Part shown: piece by piece, positions 18,001-27,226 of the stretch
Numbering within the stretch: position 1 is the stretch's first letter
How the letters are laid out: each line of letters begins with the position of its first letter
NCBI GenBank assembly: GCA_937966555.1
Contig: CALCLY010000031.1
Coordinates: 1-64,000, forward strand
Length of the DNA: 64,000 nt
DNA from: CALCLY01 sp900552775
Lineage (GTDB): Bacteria; Bacillota; Clostridia; UMGS1883; UMGS1540
Direction: 5' to 3'
The notes under the pieces: generated by a model
The model's input: the letters and a program-made list of their open reading frames with translations, nothing else
Databases searched by the model: none
Told to the model about the DNA's origin: nothing
Translations under genes and position numbers: made by a program

Positions 18001-18996
18001 GTCATTTGCATAACCGTCTTTTTTCTCATTTGCTTTCAAAAGCTCTTTCTGAGTAACGGTCATTACACAGTGCTCGGGAGAAGACTCCATTCCTCCGAGT
18101 TCTCCGACACCGTACATTGTATCAACCGACAGCGTCTCGCCGGCCTCAACCACTTCGGTATCGTATATTATGGATACCGCACTGTCCGGATAAAAATACT
18201 CGTTATAATAATCGTCAAAATTCATACCCGGGTTCACGGTATAATCCCAAAGTGTATTTGCAAGGTTATACCAGTGTGCCATCTGAACCTTATCGGGTGT
18301 ACGGCGCATAGACTTATGCTGCAAAAGACCGTACGCGGTTGTTGTTGAGAAATTTACACTGTCGGAAACGGAATACCATTCGGGTATACTGTCACCTGTA
18401 AATTCCGTCTCGCGCGAAATTGCGGTTGTTCCCCCGTTTTTGAAAAACGAACCTGCATCGTTATCCGCTGTCTTTGTATCAAGCAGAATTCTTATGCCAA
18501 CCCATACGGCAGAGGAATTTGAATTTGTGTATGAATACTGAATATTTGCATAACCGCCGGATTCGCTTGCCGTATTTCCGTTTATTATTATATTTTGTGT
18601 AACTTCAACACCTTCTACCGCCCATTTTGAAACAATGGCGCGTCTTTCGGAGTCAAGCTGCACAACCTGCGGAGCTGCGGTAACCTTTCCCGCAGAACTT
18701 CCGTAAATATAATCGTGCGTTTCCGCATTAGCCAATCCGGCATTTTTTATGATACGTACTGTTGTATATGAAGTTGCAAATTGATCGTCTCCGTCATACA
18801 AAAGCGGCTTATCATCGTCAAATCGTTTAGCCGGGATACCCTTTTTTGTATTGATGCCAAAGGAGGATCCGTCAGCTTTTGATACAACTTCTATATAGTT
18901 GTTGTCAATTTTCAACTCATTATCCGCCAGCGCCGTGCACGGGATAATTCCCGCGCACAGAAGCACTGCCAGAAGCAAGGATATTATTTTTTTCAT
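12031..18996 (-). CDS. Giant S-layer homology domain surface protein
   Basis: About 2321 residues. A signal peptide (MKKIISLLLAVLLCAGIIPC...ALA) is followed by a large extracellular region. A poly-Asn linker lies at about residues 850-882, a glycine-rich segment about 1000-1250, then fibronectin/Ig-like stretches, and three SLH domains at about 2140-2321 (FADIDGNWA, ITRGEFVKLLVAAMG, ITRQDAMTLVYR, SGYEDGTLKPLN). SLH domains anchor proteins to pyruvylated secondary wall polymer. I start at ATG 18994-18996, eight bases after GGAGGT; an ATG at 19000-19002 is too close to that site. It follows the 19014 gene by 17 bp. Function is structural or adhesive by inference. Confidence 0.88.
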   Translation of the reverse strand: MKKIISLLLAVLLCAGIIPCTALADNELKIDNNYIEVVSKADGSSFGINTKKGIPAKRFDDDKPLLYDGDDQFATSYTTVRIIKNAGLANAETHDYIYGSSAGKVTAAPQVVQLDSERRAIVSKWAVEGVEVTQNIIINGNTASESGGYANIQYSYTNSNSSAVWVGIRILLDTKTADNDAGSFFKNGGTTAISRETEFTGDSIPEWYSVSDSVNFSTTTAYGLLQHKSMRRTPDKVQMAHWYNLANTLWDYTVNPGMNFDDYYNEYFYPDSAVSIIYDTEVVEAGETLSVDTMYGVGELGGMESSPEHCVMTVTQKELLKANEKKDGYANDGEITLYVTVDNSDAESSPIINGKLQMIFQDKVLDSELNMVQEPAIWTADETEESEVLSIGNINRGEIRRNIPVKLKARPVYEKNKNNKDADAPDIVYEPKEGYTLRTSIDTRKITFSLTGDATPVPTVGSKVITMPPLGDSKVSIAFTGIEPTTIYYEGTSYFSVMGYGQNFKALSDKSNWTAFLTDVVSGEVINIDSFSCSVDTENRQLGLLVDMEGRLGEYTLTIKFKNNLEGMKDIVFSDSSQRITSTNDVKYKNRGYSIAVVARTSKKRDYDMRLFTVDTGMSESGLKSVEQQFQEYKESLGEDGEMLMEARGIFKILYKDGKDAASANKEKGFCISTSAEKNNPDLLGFETVGGSDGIKVNRILYYDSNTPLRMVAEFGSNGLPNVMKLEGDGDLSVIGASTIWKHKFMIRLPMDALFSYDTNDFSVEAPKLQLLGGGWLLQNLGGFIFDLNYGVLGCQDGRYTIDFSGQVSFPLGMSKGDSSSEGSQGESSGTSTGTPSAGTRNTASNSNENNNRNNNLNNNNNNSGNNNNNNNNNNNNNNNNNNASKKNVFKDGNSATKKAGAFGDGGSLGVSIDSVLFGEHEDKNDATHIKTGFVGVAATVNLELPKSVFPAGGKQNNNSTISNGAAAANPTSSQIVSSRSSAATTAAGQNQNADNARSKNKGGLSAFSLGASFNTYEFHAGVDLGIGIGPLSTAFRMSLAEMNNGKICLDSIYLEVKGFVIPIVPGTLNLRGLGGGISDLASSINYQGEGRPPVTVSVMALIDILNVMYLQGDMSVSGNGLSFAVTGSPANFDQIKFIAKAEMDWTTGFTMRLSGTVDLFSGVVKGGVTLAFTTTPEFAFLGKIDGSLNVPGLGRLAGITLAITNKFIAGGIKVFIFSGGFVYYYDKGNFRLLSGSEVDELEDIDLDTEALGENSDTTSHTMSFLEVREIQDENGNIQYMGIGQGASVVATSVDRAVGSSYAKPQTLLNSVSFENNVDTVLMAGKDVVYRVYYDGDTAPELKVTKPDGTEYGTVIYDYDKTQEENNAAGANMLLSEKTDAETGTVKKYVYVNVSNNMLMDGNWKIESVNGAKISDYTVLSIPTVTPKLSIDSASIAGNTLSTSWTADDKADVTLLLVPCDENGNPAMTEYTDENGNTATTEHAGYIVKMAKGSSSGENIEINVPSGDYIVRLDSILNDSVYTSVYSKAKMHFDNPNTLAAPAVQATAGGDGRINVTSYVPQNATGINFRVFRRNDDGTSECLKGIGGYVAAEEGKSTLSTYFKGQSTLVDSSGAAVSTSVIEPGKTYYVTATAVNAEEGSGYYGSAEVQSADVMVPVPNPPQINVNITSFNAKNKTDDRNVSYTQIGNSNILIEYDILNMGAEPNDEVSVRFDIDEKQYGDVLKNDSSTGGHGYAAFNLSDGDHIVDIVFTNKAGDVTVETRKFSVDSIPADIKVLYPQNGSLYDPNVGIPVKILTDEGTSVEVYLDDTKVAGGVVENVNGANPDFAFERTIKVLAPKYSHEIKIVATDVNGNSATHIATVVNNAVSKISGIKILGTKPEGTTATELTAVGVDENGKELGIDIIKDRLKWKLVSDPSEAALTVQSGNSGAVVIPNGNNSFSVSAEWNVGSTTLTDIYDSGIVGEQSESGGKGNGGKHSSSAVSTELPPEVKELIKKVSSMLGEGSDVDAGKMYAGIDFTSKKSGNTVFAKGSDIKEENYLIHGTDTGTNSHLEGLPQGGKICSDVVALATLKEAPAMLVDLEVKDNANTDNIGVYYFADSIGKWMYIGGDYDAQRKMISAGYVGEGRYVVIENPNMGDEFADIDGNWASLYIRSLRLAKLTDGYIENGIKIFKPSNEITRGEFVKLLVAAMGENVDDSDVSMFEDASSIAGWAAPYAAAAYKKGWLQGSKTQTGIAANLSDKITRQDAMTLVYRVFFEGEKGSGNVSFSDGASVSEYAVDAVSFLTQNKIVSGYEDGTLKPLNFVLREQVAKILWLGIVK
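16348..16450 (+). repeat. Trinucleotide microsatellite encoding poly-Asn
   Basis: About 100 bp of nearly uninterrupted TTG/TTA triplets on the plus strand, read as AAC/AAT (Asn) codons in the SLH protein. A short SG interruption splits the run. Such tracts change length by slippage in multiples of three and would alter linker length without breaking the frame. Confidence 0.92.
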
Positions 18997-19013
18997 GTGC
19001 ATTTACCTCCTTC

Positions 19014-22000
19014 TCAGCCTGCAATAAATACATACATTATCTGTGTGTTTCTGTTTTCGGTCTGCATAAACAGAGTATACATACCGGCTTCTTTCTGTTC
19101 AAGCTTAATTTTGGCATTCGGCAGTACAAGCGATTTCATCGAATGTCCTTTAAGCTGTGCTCCGTTGTAATAACCCTTTACAAAAGCATAAGAAACTTTT
19201 TTGCCCGATTTTTCGGCATTTACAAATGTTAAATCAAGCGAATCTGTAATCCAGTAATTTGTCTGCTCGCCAGGTATCAGAATATTTCCGTTTATTGCCG
19301 CAAATACATCGTCCTCACCTATAACCTGAATGTTTCTTGTTATAACCGTTTTATTGCCGGCATTATCCGTACCCGTTACGGTTACGGCATATCTTCCCGG
19401 AACATTTGCGTCAAACGTACCGTAATCTATTTCAGGTGTTTGGCTTACCGCTCCGGACTCCGCGTCAGAAACCGTCATTTTTTCAAATTCATTCTTATTG
19501 AATTCGCCTTTATTCACATAAACATCGCGTGTCCCTTCGTATGTTATCTCAGGAGGCGTAACGTCAACATATTTTACTTCGATATTGTATGTTGCGCTAA
19601 TACCTGCGTCATTTGTAAGGGCAAACGAATATGTTCCGTTTTCAGTGGGCGTAAAGGTTATTTTGTCGGATTTTGCGCCGTTCTGAACAATATAAGACCT
19701 GATGCCCGATGCTCTCTGTGTTTCGGCAGCTACAGTAATTTCGGGCGGAACATTTGTCCATGATTCGGGATTTCCGCTGTGCGTAGCCTTCGGCGGCTCT
19801 GTGTCAATACACGAAACGCTTGCCGTAAGTGAATTTACATTGCCGGCATCATCCGCAAACTTAATGAGGTAATTTCCGTTTGATTTAACCGTAATGTATT
19901 TTCCGTGTTCGGCGCCCGCAACAGTTATGGTGTCGTTTTCGCCGCCGCTTAAAATATCGCCTGCAGATTTTGCGGAAAGAACTATTGTTGCATAGCCGTA
20001 TGCAGTTTCAAGTGTTCCGCTATCCGTTACAGCCTTGTTAGGTTCAACTGTGTAATCAAGCTCCGGAACCGTTTTATCAATATTGTCAACAGACACAGAC
20101 AACCATTCGGTTTCGTTTCCGCTTGTATCACGGAATTTAAAGAGTGTGATACCGTTATTCTCAAAGCTGTATGTCACATATGTTGAAAATGCATTTGAAT
20201 ATCCTTTTATAACTGCTCCGTTTTGGTCTGCAACCATATAGTCCGCAAGCTTTGTCAGTGTAATATTAGCTGTTACATCCGCATTTGTTTTGCGCGTCAT
20301 ATCGGTGCTGTAGGAAATGTACGCCGCAGGAGGTGTTCTGTCTAAATCCTTAACCTCAAGAGAAACCTCAACCGTATTGCCGACAGCGTCAGCAAATACA
20401 AGTTTTGCAAAACCGTTATTTGCAAATTTCAGCGAAGCCGTAAGGTTTTCTCCGCTTCTGTCTATGAATACATCGCTTGCGGCAAAATCTTTTCCGCTGC
20501 TGTCGCGCCCTGTAACCGATACAAATTTCAGTTCTGAAGCGTTTGTTATGTTATCATTCACGTTAACAAGCGCCGTAACACTGTCTTTTTCAAGCGGCGT
20601 AGCGGAGTTATATATGTAATCCGCATCGGCTTTCGGCGCCTCATTGTCAAACTTGATACCGCTTATCGTAAGTGTGCTGCGATTGCCCGCTTTTGATGTG
20701 TAATCGTAGTGGTATTCGCCGTTATCGGATATTCCGATAATGTCAAGAAGCTTTCCTTCCTTATCATATATATATGCTTCTGCTTTTCCTCTGAGGTTTC
20801 CTCCGATATACACATAGTTAAATGTGCTGTAAGCATAATCATTCATATCGGCAGTCAAATCAAATTTATCAGTTATATCCTCGGTTGCATTCATGATCTT
20901 TGCTGTTATCTGAGCAGGTGTTTTATCTATATAATCCACGTTAACCGGAATTTCCTTAACATTTCCCGCCAAATCGTAAAGCTTAAAAATAACCCAGCCG
21001 TTATCATAGAATGTATAATCCGTTTTGCCTTCCATGCGTGTGTACATATCAATACACTCAACTTTAATTTCCGATGAAGATGATTTATCATCTTCAATAT
21101 CGAATATGTTTACCGTAACATCGGTGTTTACAGGCGAACCGTCTGCCGGCTTTTGAGGCGAGTAAATAACCTTGCACTCGGGGGCTTCCCTGTCAAAAAA
21201 GTCATAAACATATGTCTGCATGCCCTCCGCCTTTTTGTCCGGATCACTTGCGGCTGTCGGGTTAATTACCAAAAATTCAAAGCTGCCGTTTTCCGTTACG
21301 GTAAGTGTAAACTGTTTGTAAAGCGGCTTTGTACCAGTGTATTCCGCCGGTGCCGTAACTTCTGTACCCGAAGCTCCTTCGGGCAAATCCGCCAAATAAT
21401 ATTCGTCATATATGCCGCCTGTCGGTACAGTAACGGTTATCTCGGCGCTGTCAGCATTTGTATATTTTTCAGTAAACTCGCTTCCCATTACATTTATTTT
21501 GATATTGTCCTCGGGAATGCTCGGCAATGTAGGATCAATCCATGTAATGTCCACGGGAAGTTCGGTTGTCCTTCCAAGCTCGTCAAGCAGACTGTAGCGC
21601 GCATTTATATTATTTCTGAACTTAAGTATATGATTTGTTGTAAATCCGCTGCCGTCAATGCTCATATAGCTCTTCATGTATTTCTGCGCTATAAGCTCTG
21701 CCGCACTATGTCTTATTGCACAGAGCACACTTGCCGCCGATGGAACTGCGTTTATTTCAGCCAGTGTCAGTGCATTATCGTACAAATCATTATACGGATT
21801 CTCATAAAGCACATAATCTGCAAAGTACGGACGAAGTGCCTCGTTAATTTTATTAAGATCCGCTTCCTCCTGACCCGCAAACGGCGACTGATAAGCAGTG
21901 TCGGTCATTTTGTTCAAAAGCGTTATATCAAAATCGTCACCGAAAAATTCGTAAACTTCACTTTCGGTCAGCGTATCTGAGTATAGCGGGTTTCTTATAA

Positions 22001-25000
22001 GAAGTTTTCCGCTTTCTGCCGGAGTAAGCGAATCGGCAGAAAATTCCGAGAAAGTATAAGAATCAAACTCTTCCGGATATGCCAGAACATTAATTCTGTA
22101 ACCGTCCGCAACAGGGTATTTCGATTCTCCTTCAAAATCTCCGCCCTCTGAAGCAAGCCCTGCTCTGAGCAATGTAATAATCGCTTCCTGTTCTTCATTT
22201 GTATAATCGCCGCGAAGCGAACGCAAATCCGAATATCTCTCATATTCTGTTTCTATTTCACCGGTTTTGCCGTAATCTGCATTATAGTAACATTCGTTTA
22301 TAAGATAATCATAAATATCAAGCGTCGGAACATTTGTAGTGTTATATTCAAGATAATCATCCGTTGTCGGTGAATTTTTGAACACTGCCTTTTCTTCGTC
22401 TGTAAGCTCTGTGCCTGCGTTCACCTTCTCTGTTATAGTTTTATACATTGCACAAGCTTCTTCAAAAGTAATTGTCTTTAAAGCACCTTCATATACGTAT
22501 GTATATCCTTCGCTTCTCTTTTTCTGAACGCTTTCCTGCATTGCAGAAATATTATCTTCAGAATCAACCGTATACTGAAGCAGTGTCGGTATATCGGTTT
22601 TCGCCGTCATTGTAACGCTTCCGCCGGTTGCTGTAGACGGAGTGTACGAAGAGAGCAGCTCTGCCGTATCGTCGGATGCATTTATGGTTGCAATAAGCTT
22701 TGTCTCCACATTGCCCGCTCTGTCTCCTACTCTCACATATACATTATAAGTTCCTGTCGGCAAAGCTCCGTAAGAAAGTTTATACTGAAGTTCTTTGTCG
22801 TTTACTTCACCGGAGGACATATTGTAGCTTTCGGAAATACCGTTTGTCGGTTCAGGTTCATAACTCGGAGCCGGACTGTATGACGGAACAGGTTCCGAGC
22901 TTTCTCCTGATTTTCCTGTCTTTTCAAGCTTAGCATAAGCAAAACCCTTGCTGTCGCCAAAGTATCCGCCGTTTTCAAAACCTGTCGGATCACCGTTTTC
23001 GTCAAACGTTGTCGGTCTTGCGGAAGCTTCTTCCGTGAAGAAATCATTATCCGAAGGTTCACCCTGTGTTATTGCTGCGCTGAGCACGGTCAGAGAATCA
23101 TCATCTTTTGCCGTAAACACAAACGATCCGTATTTTGCCGCACCGTTTTTGGGAATCTGAGCCGATGAGTTGAGCTGAAGTTCTGGAATGTTTCTGTCGA
23201 AACAGTTAATATCAACCTGCTTTACGGAACTTCTTCCGGCTTTATCCGAAATCGTTATTTCGACAACGCCGTTTTCGGATACTTCAATTACGGCTTTCCC
23301 CGCACGCGGATGTTCCTTTAAAGTACCGCCCGAAATGCCTATTGTTATCTCCCCGGGTGTTTCATATGCATCAGTGTTATAATTAATATCAAATGTTACG
23401 GTCTTGGCATTTGTCTTACCGGATATGTTTGCTGTATCTACATATGTCACTTCGGGCGCATATTTGTCAAGCACAAAATCAAGTGATGCCGAAGACATAT
23501 TGCCCGCCATGTCATATACCTCAAACGTATAACGGTATTTCATTACACCTTTATCGTAAACCACATCAAAATCATTAACAAGCGGATTTGTTACCGTTGC
23601 CGTACATCCATTTGTTACGCGTTTTCTTTCCGTAAACTTAAAACCGTTTTTGCTGCGGACAATATCAAGCGCATCTTTTGCCTCATCGTCAAAAGCGGCG
23701 GAAATGTATTTTAAATCCGCAAAATCTTTTAATATGAATGTTCCGTCACCAAGCTGATTTATGTTTGAAGGCGCAACAGACAATGATTTTATTTCGGGTT
23801 TTGCAAAATCAACGCGCATATCATTGCTCCAGAATGTGCTCTCATGCCCGAATATGTCACGCACGGTTAATTTAATCTTTGCATTCTGCGCATTTAAATA
23901 ATCTTCATTTTCGCCGAATTCTTCATTGAAGTTTATCGGCACGGTCTCGTTTATACTGTTTAAAACATATGTTTTGGCAAGTTTGTCTTTAATAAAGAGC
24001 TCTGCCTTCGGCGCTCTTGAAGATGAAAAATCAATATTGCCGTTCTTGGCATAAGCTTTGTAAGCGGCGCCGTCATCATCAAGGATGAATTTAACTTCAT
24101 AGTTTGAATTCACACCGTCTCTTTTTCCGGTCGTTTCTATTGAAGCTGTGGGCGCTTGTGTATCAAAGAATACATTTATTGTATAATCCTGTACCTCTCC
24201 CTCCGGCTGAAGAATCACACGTGCAAAAAGTGTATATTCTCCCGAAAAACTTCCGCCAAATTGGTTTTGAATCTCTTCGGAAGCAAAGTCAACGCTGTTT
24301 AAGTTTGACGGTGTTAACGTTACGCTCTGCGTTGCATTGTTCAAAGTAGCGGTTGAACCCTTCACCCAGCCGTAACTTATATCAAACTTTACATCACCGT
24401 TTTGAGGAATCTTTACACCTTCTAGTTTTATGCTGTGTTTGTCGGAAAGGGGTGAATAATCGTCAACAAACCGCAAGTCAAAATCTCTGTCAGCCGTTAC
24501 AAAATCTTCTGATTTAACGGGCTTTTTTGTTTTATTGTAAAATTTATCATAGAAAGTTGCAGTAACATTCCATTTGTTATAACTTCCTTTGTCAGCCATG
24601 ATGTTTATAACATGATCTGAAGCATCTGTTTTTCTGTTTTGATCCGCTCCGCTTGTAACATCATGAAGAACATATGTAATAAGAGGAAGAACTGTTCCTT
24701 CTCCGGGGTCGGTCACGTCATATTTCACCGCAACGTTTCCGCCGCTTCTTTCGGTGCTCACACTGTTTATTACGGGTCCTGTGCTGTCTATGTAGGCTCT
24801 TATATCTTTCTTATCCGCATTTGTAAGAGTATTTCCGGCAGCATCATTTATCGAATACTCAATATAAACCGGAAGATTTTCGGGGTAATCCGAAATCATT
24901 GTAATATCGGAAAGTGAAACTTTCGCCGTATTGCCGCTTGACACGGTTCCGAGCGTAAGTGTTTCCGCGGCATTGCTCTGTGACGTGCCTATTTTAAGCT

Positions 25001-26918
25001 TATGTTTGCCGCCCTCATCATAATATACAAATGAAATCTTCACTCCGTTTGTATCGAATCCACCGGCATCGGTAAACGTAATGGTGGAATCGCTTCTGAA
25101 TTTTGTATCCCAATTGCCGCTTACCTTTGTTCCTTTTACGGAAGGCGCTGCGGTGTCTATCATTATTCTGCAGTTAAACGGCGCAAGAGTGCTTGCATTT
25201 CCTCTGTCAACCTTTATAAGAGAAAAATCTACATCCATATTTGCAATATTTTTAAGTGCGGCGTTTCCGCATGTAACGGCATCTTTCGTAAATGTAAATG
25301 CTCCGGACGAATCAAATTCGCCCGCAAAATTCACATAATACTCGTCAAGTCCCGCTATTTCCTGCGGTGTGTATTTAAAATACAATTCCGTTGAAGCTTC
25401 CGAGTTCATTCCGAAGGCATGTGAATTTTTATCAATACCGACTGTTCTCGCGCTCACAAGCCCGGCATAAACATACTTATCGGTAGCTTTTCTCTGTTTA
25501 TCATAAACCCTGAGCTTAAGTTTTGTATCTCCGGCTCTGAGACTGTTTTTCTGAATCTCGTCATTAAGCACTATTCTAAAAATCGGACCGGTTGTGCTCT
25601 TTCCGAAAATAACAGGCTGAAGCTCTGTTTTGCTGCTGTTTGTTTTTATCTCGGAAGGCAATGTTGCTCCGAACAAATTGCAATCGGCATTTTTGTTTGT
25701 CTTTGTGGGATAAAACTTTCTGTCAGTGAAAGAATCGCTTGCAAGAAGAGTTTTTGTATCGTCCACAATTTTATTCTTGTTCTCTTCTATTGAAGCTATC
25801 GAGCTGTCGGCGATATTATTTCCGGCAACGTCTGTGATACAGTCTTTGCTGTTTAAAATAAGACCGACAGGCTGAGCATAAACGTCAAGCTTTACCTTGT
25901 TTTGTGTATTGTCGGGAATTTTAAACTCAAATATAGCTCTGTATCCTTCGGCACTGTTTCCCGATAGTCCCGTGCAGTTTGCCGTGAAATAGCCGTCCTT
26001 TTCGGGATTTCCTTTGATTTTAAGCTTAATGTCATTCTTCTTTTTAAGAACAACTTTTTCATCGAAATCCACATAGAATTTAATTGTATCCCCTATTGCC
26101 GCATACTTTGCAGAACCTGCAACATTTGAGCGGAATGTAAATCCGTCATCAAGCACACCTGCCTTTGTTGCCTTAGGTCCCTGCACATCACGCAAAAATA
26201 CCCTTACCTTCTGAACAGAGCTTTTATTGAACTTTTTAAGTCCTTTTCTCTCCGAACGCAGGTCCATATGAAATCTGTTTATATCTTTATTAACCGATAT
26301 CCAGCCGTCGGACACTTCTCTTGTTCCTCCGTACCAGTTGGACTCTGTTGTAAGCTCCTGCTGAATTGCTGATTTTCCCGAAGCGTAAAGACGCAGATTT
26401 GCAATGCCGACATGCTTGTTGGTTGTTCCCTTGTAGTTATTCGTCTCTGCGGCTATCGCCATCTCAAGGTCGCCCTTTCGAACGAGCTTTAAAATATCTT
26501 CGCTGAATTTTCCGGAAAAGTCAACCTTATAGTTTTTCTTGTTATTTGACGGATTATATATAGCATAAAAATATTTTCCTTTATCGAGATATGCACCGTA
26601 ATCCGTCTGAGACGTATCATAAACAAACACCATTCCGTCGCTGGCGTAGTCATACATATCTTTACCTCTGTTAAAACGCATCTGGTTAAAAACAGAACGG
26701 CTTGCGGAAATACTTCCTATATTCTTGTCATACTCTCCCTTTTTCAGAATCTTTCCGCTTTGAAGGTTTACGGTACCTGTTTTGCCCTTTGGCACATTTG
26801 CCCAGTTTACTTCGCTTCTGCCGCCGAAAGACATAGTGTCCGCAAATGCACCGGCGGGTATAAGCGTAAGTCCTATAAAAAGGGCCATCGCTGCACTTAA
26901 AAACCTCATTTTTTTCAA
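19014..26918 (-). CDS. Giant secreted multidomain Ig-like surface protein
   Basis: About 2634 residues. A signal peptide (KKMRFLSAAMALFIGLTLIP...AFA) is followed by a 200-residue N-terminal region and many repeated Ig-like or bacterial cadherin-like units, each with DxxAPxI or DxTPP openings (for example YIDKTPAQITAKI, DLDRTPPAAYISY, YVDVTPPEITYEG) and DxAGN motifs. No SLH, LPxTG or membrane anchor is visible at the C-terminus, so it is secreted or held by a partner, perhaps the SLH protein encoded next. I start at TTG 26916-26918, seven bases after AAAGGAGG; the open frame extends 35 codons upstream across the promoter without homology. First gene of the operon. Confidence 0.85.
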   Translation of the reverse strand: MKKMRFLSAAMALFIGLTLIPAGAFADTMSFGGRSEVNWANVPKGKTGTVNLQSGKILKKGEYDKNIGSISASRSVFNQMRFNRGKDMYDYASDGMVFVYDTSQTDYGAYLDKGKYFYAIYNPSNNKKNYKVDFSGKFSEDILKLVRKGDLEMAIAAETNNYKGTTNKHVGIANLRLYASGKSAIQQELTTESNWYGGTREVSDGWISVNKDINRFHMDLRSERKGLKKFNKSSVQKVRVFLRDVQGPKATKAGVLDDGFTFRSNVAGSAKYAAIGDTIKFYVDFDEKVVLKKKNDIKLKIKGNPEKDGYFTANCTGLSGNSAEGYRAIFEFKIPDNTQNKVKLDVYAQPVGLILNSKDCITDVAGNNIADSSIASIEENKNKIVDDTKTLLASDSFTDRKFYPTKTNKNADCNLFGATLPSEIKTNSSKTELQPVIFGKSTTGPIFRIVLNDEIQKNSLRAGDTKLKLRVYDKQRKATDKYVYAGLVSARTVGIDKNSHAFGMNSEASTELYFKYTPQEIAGLDEYYVNFAGEFDSSGAFTFTKDAVTCGNAALKNIANMDVDFSLIKVDRGNASTLAPFNCRIMIDTAAPSVKGTKVSGNWDTKFRSDSTITFTDAGGFDTNGVKISFVYYDEGGKHKLKIGTSQSNAAETLTLGTVSSGNTAKVSLSDITMISDYPENLPVYIEYSINDAAGNTLTNADKKDIRAYIDSTGPVINSVSTERSGGNVAVKYDVTDPGEGTVLPLITYVLHDVTSGADQNRKTDASDHVINIMADKGSYNKWNVTATFYDKFYNKTKKPVKSEDFVTADRDFDLRFVDDYSPLSDKHSIKLEGVKIPQNGDVKFDISYGWVKGSTATLNNATQSVTLTPSNLNSVDFASEEIQNQFGGSFSGEYTLFARVILQPEGEVQDYTINVFFDTQAPTASIETTGKRDGVNSNYEVKFILDDDGAAYKAYAKNGNIDFSSSRAPKAELFIKDKLAKTYVLNSINETVPINFNEEFGENEDYLNAQNAKIKLTVRDIFGHESTFWSNDMRVDFAKPEIKSLSVAPSNINQLGDGTFILKDFADLKYISAAFDDEAKDALDIVRSKNGFKFTERKRVTNGCTATVTNPLVNDFDVVYDKGVMKYRYTFEVYDMAGNMSSASLDFVLDKYAPEVTYVDTANISGKTNAKTVTFDINYNTDAYETPGEITIGISGGTLKEHPRAGKAVIEVSENGVVEITISDKAGRSSVKQVDINCFDRNIPELQLNSSAQIPKNGAAKYGSFVFTAKDDDSLTVLSAAITQGEPSDNDFFTEEASARPTTFDENGDPTGFENGGYFGDSKGFAYAKLEKTGKSGESSEPVPSYSPAPSYEPEPTNGISESYNMSSGEVNDKELQYKLSYGALPTGTYNVYVRVGDRAGNVETKLIATINASDDTAELLSSYTPSTATGGSVTMTAKTDIPTLLQYTVDSEDNISAMQESVQKKRSEGYTYVYEGALKTITFEEACAMYKTITEKVNAGTELTDEEKAVFKNSPTTDDYLEYNTTNVPTLDIYDYLINECYYNADYGKTGEIETEYERYSDLRSLRGDYTNEEQEAIITLLRAGLASEGGDFEGESKYPVADGYRINVLAYPEEFDSYTFSEFSADSLTPAESGKLLIRNPLYSDTLTESEVYEFFGDDFDITLLNKMTDTAYQSPFAGQEEADLNKINEALRPYFADYVLYENPYNDLYDNALTLAEINAVPSAASVLCAIRHSAAELIAQKYMKSYMSIDGSGFTTNHILKFRNNINARYSLLDELGRTTELPVDITWIDPTLPSIPEDNIKINVMGSEFTEKYTNADSAEITVTVPTGGIYDEYYLADLPEGASGTEVTAPAEYTGTKPLYKQFTLTVTENGSFEFLVINPTAASDPDKKAEGMQTYVYDFFDREAPECKVIYSPQKPADGSPVNTDVTVNIFDIEDDKSSSSEIKVECIDMYTRMEGKTDYTFYDNGWVIFKLYDLAGNVKEIPVNVDYIDKTPAQITAKIMNATEDITDKFDLTADMNDYAYSTFNYVYIGGNLRGKAEAYIYDKEGKLLDIIGISDNGEYHYDYTSKAGNRSTLTISGIKFDNEAPKADADYIYNSATPLEKDSVTALVNVNDNITNASELKFVSVTGRDSSGKDFAASDVFIDRSGENLTASLKFANNGFAKLVFADAVGNTVEVSLEVKDLDRTPPAAYISYSTDMTRKTNADVTANITLTKLADYMVADQNGAVIKGYSNAFSTYVTYSFENNGITLFKFRDTSGNETEWLSVSVDNIDKTVPELDYTVEPNKAVTDSGTLETAYGYATIVLSAKSAGDILSGGENDTITVAGAEHGKYITVKSNGNYLIKFADDAGNVNSLTASVSCIDTEPPKATHSGNPESWTNVPPEITVAAETQRASGIRSYIVQNGAKSDKITFTPTENGTYSFALTNDAGISATYNIEVKYVDVTPPEITYEGTRDVYVNKGEFNKNEFEKMTVSDAESGAVSQTPEIDYGTFDANVPGRYAVTVTGTDNAGNKTVITRNIQVIGEDDVFAAINGNILIPGEQTNYWITDSLDLTFVNAEKSGKKVSYAFVKGYYNGAQLKGHSMKSLVLPNAKIKLEQKEAGMYTLFMQTENRNTQIMYVFIAG

Positions 26919-26982
26919 TGCAATTCCTCCTTTTGGTTTCATTTTTTTTGCATCCGTTGTGTTGTAATTGATTATTTGTTCA

Positions 26983-27011
26983 ATTATATCACAAAAACCA
27001 CTCCTCGTCAA
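26983..27011 (-). promoter_or_regulatory. Promoter of the giant-protein operon
   Basis: On the minus strand, TTGACG (27006-27011), 17-bp spacer and TATAAT (26983-26988), the latter preceded by TGTGA. It drives the 19014-26918 gene and probably the SLH gene behind it. Confidence 0.8.
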
Positions 27012-27049
27012 GCTGTTCAACAAATTATTTCATATTTTGGAATATATAC

Positions 27050-27090
27050 AAAAACCGAAGAAAAGCAAAATAAAAATTGCTCCTTCGGCT
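27050..27090 (-). terminator. Terminator of the 31-codon gene
   Basis: CCGAAG (27083-27088 on minus) pairs with CTTCGG (27055-27060), with a further AGCAA/TTGCT stem, followed by a T run on the minus strand. It separates the small gene from the giant-protein promoter at 26983-27011. Confidence 0.8.
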
Positions 27091-27092
27091 TT

Positions 27093-27188
27093 TCAATTCC
27101 CGATCAAGGGAATACCTTTCTGTATATAATTCACCCGAAAAAAACTTCTCGCATACAAGTACCCAAACAATGTAAGCAATATGCCCAT
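27093..27188 (-). CDS. Small hydrophobic protein, 31 residues
   Basis: ATG at 27186-27188 with GGAGG eight bases upstream, 31 codons and a TGA stop. The product starts MGILLTLFGYLYARSFFRV and ends GIPLIGN: a short hydrophobic N-terminal half, two Arg, then a polar tail. It could be a small membrane peptide or a peptide signal. The gene has its own consensus promoter (27227-27255) and terminator (27050-27090), so it is a complete transcription unit. I do not recognise the product. No other gene explains this 340-bp gap. Confidence 0.65.
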   Translation of the reverse strand: MGILLTLFGYLYARSFFRVNYIQKGIPLIGN

Positions 27189-27226
27189 AAAAGTTCCCTC
27201 CGTAACAAAATTGTAATCTTATTTAA

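Noticed and set aside
12031..26918. Many long open frames on the plus strand across the giant surface genes
   Set aside because: They lie antisense to two proteins with clear signal peptides and domain repeats, have no ribosome-binding sites and read as low-complexity or Cys-rich shadows, especially across the poly-Asn tract.
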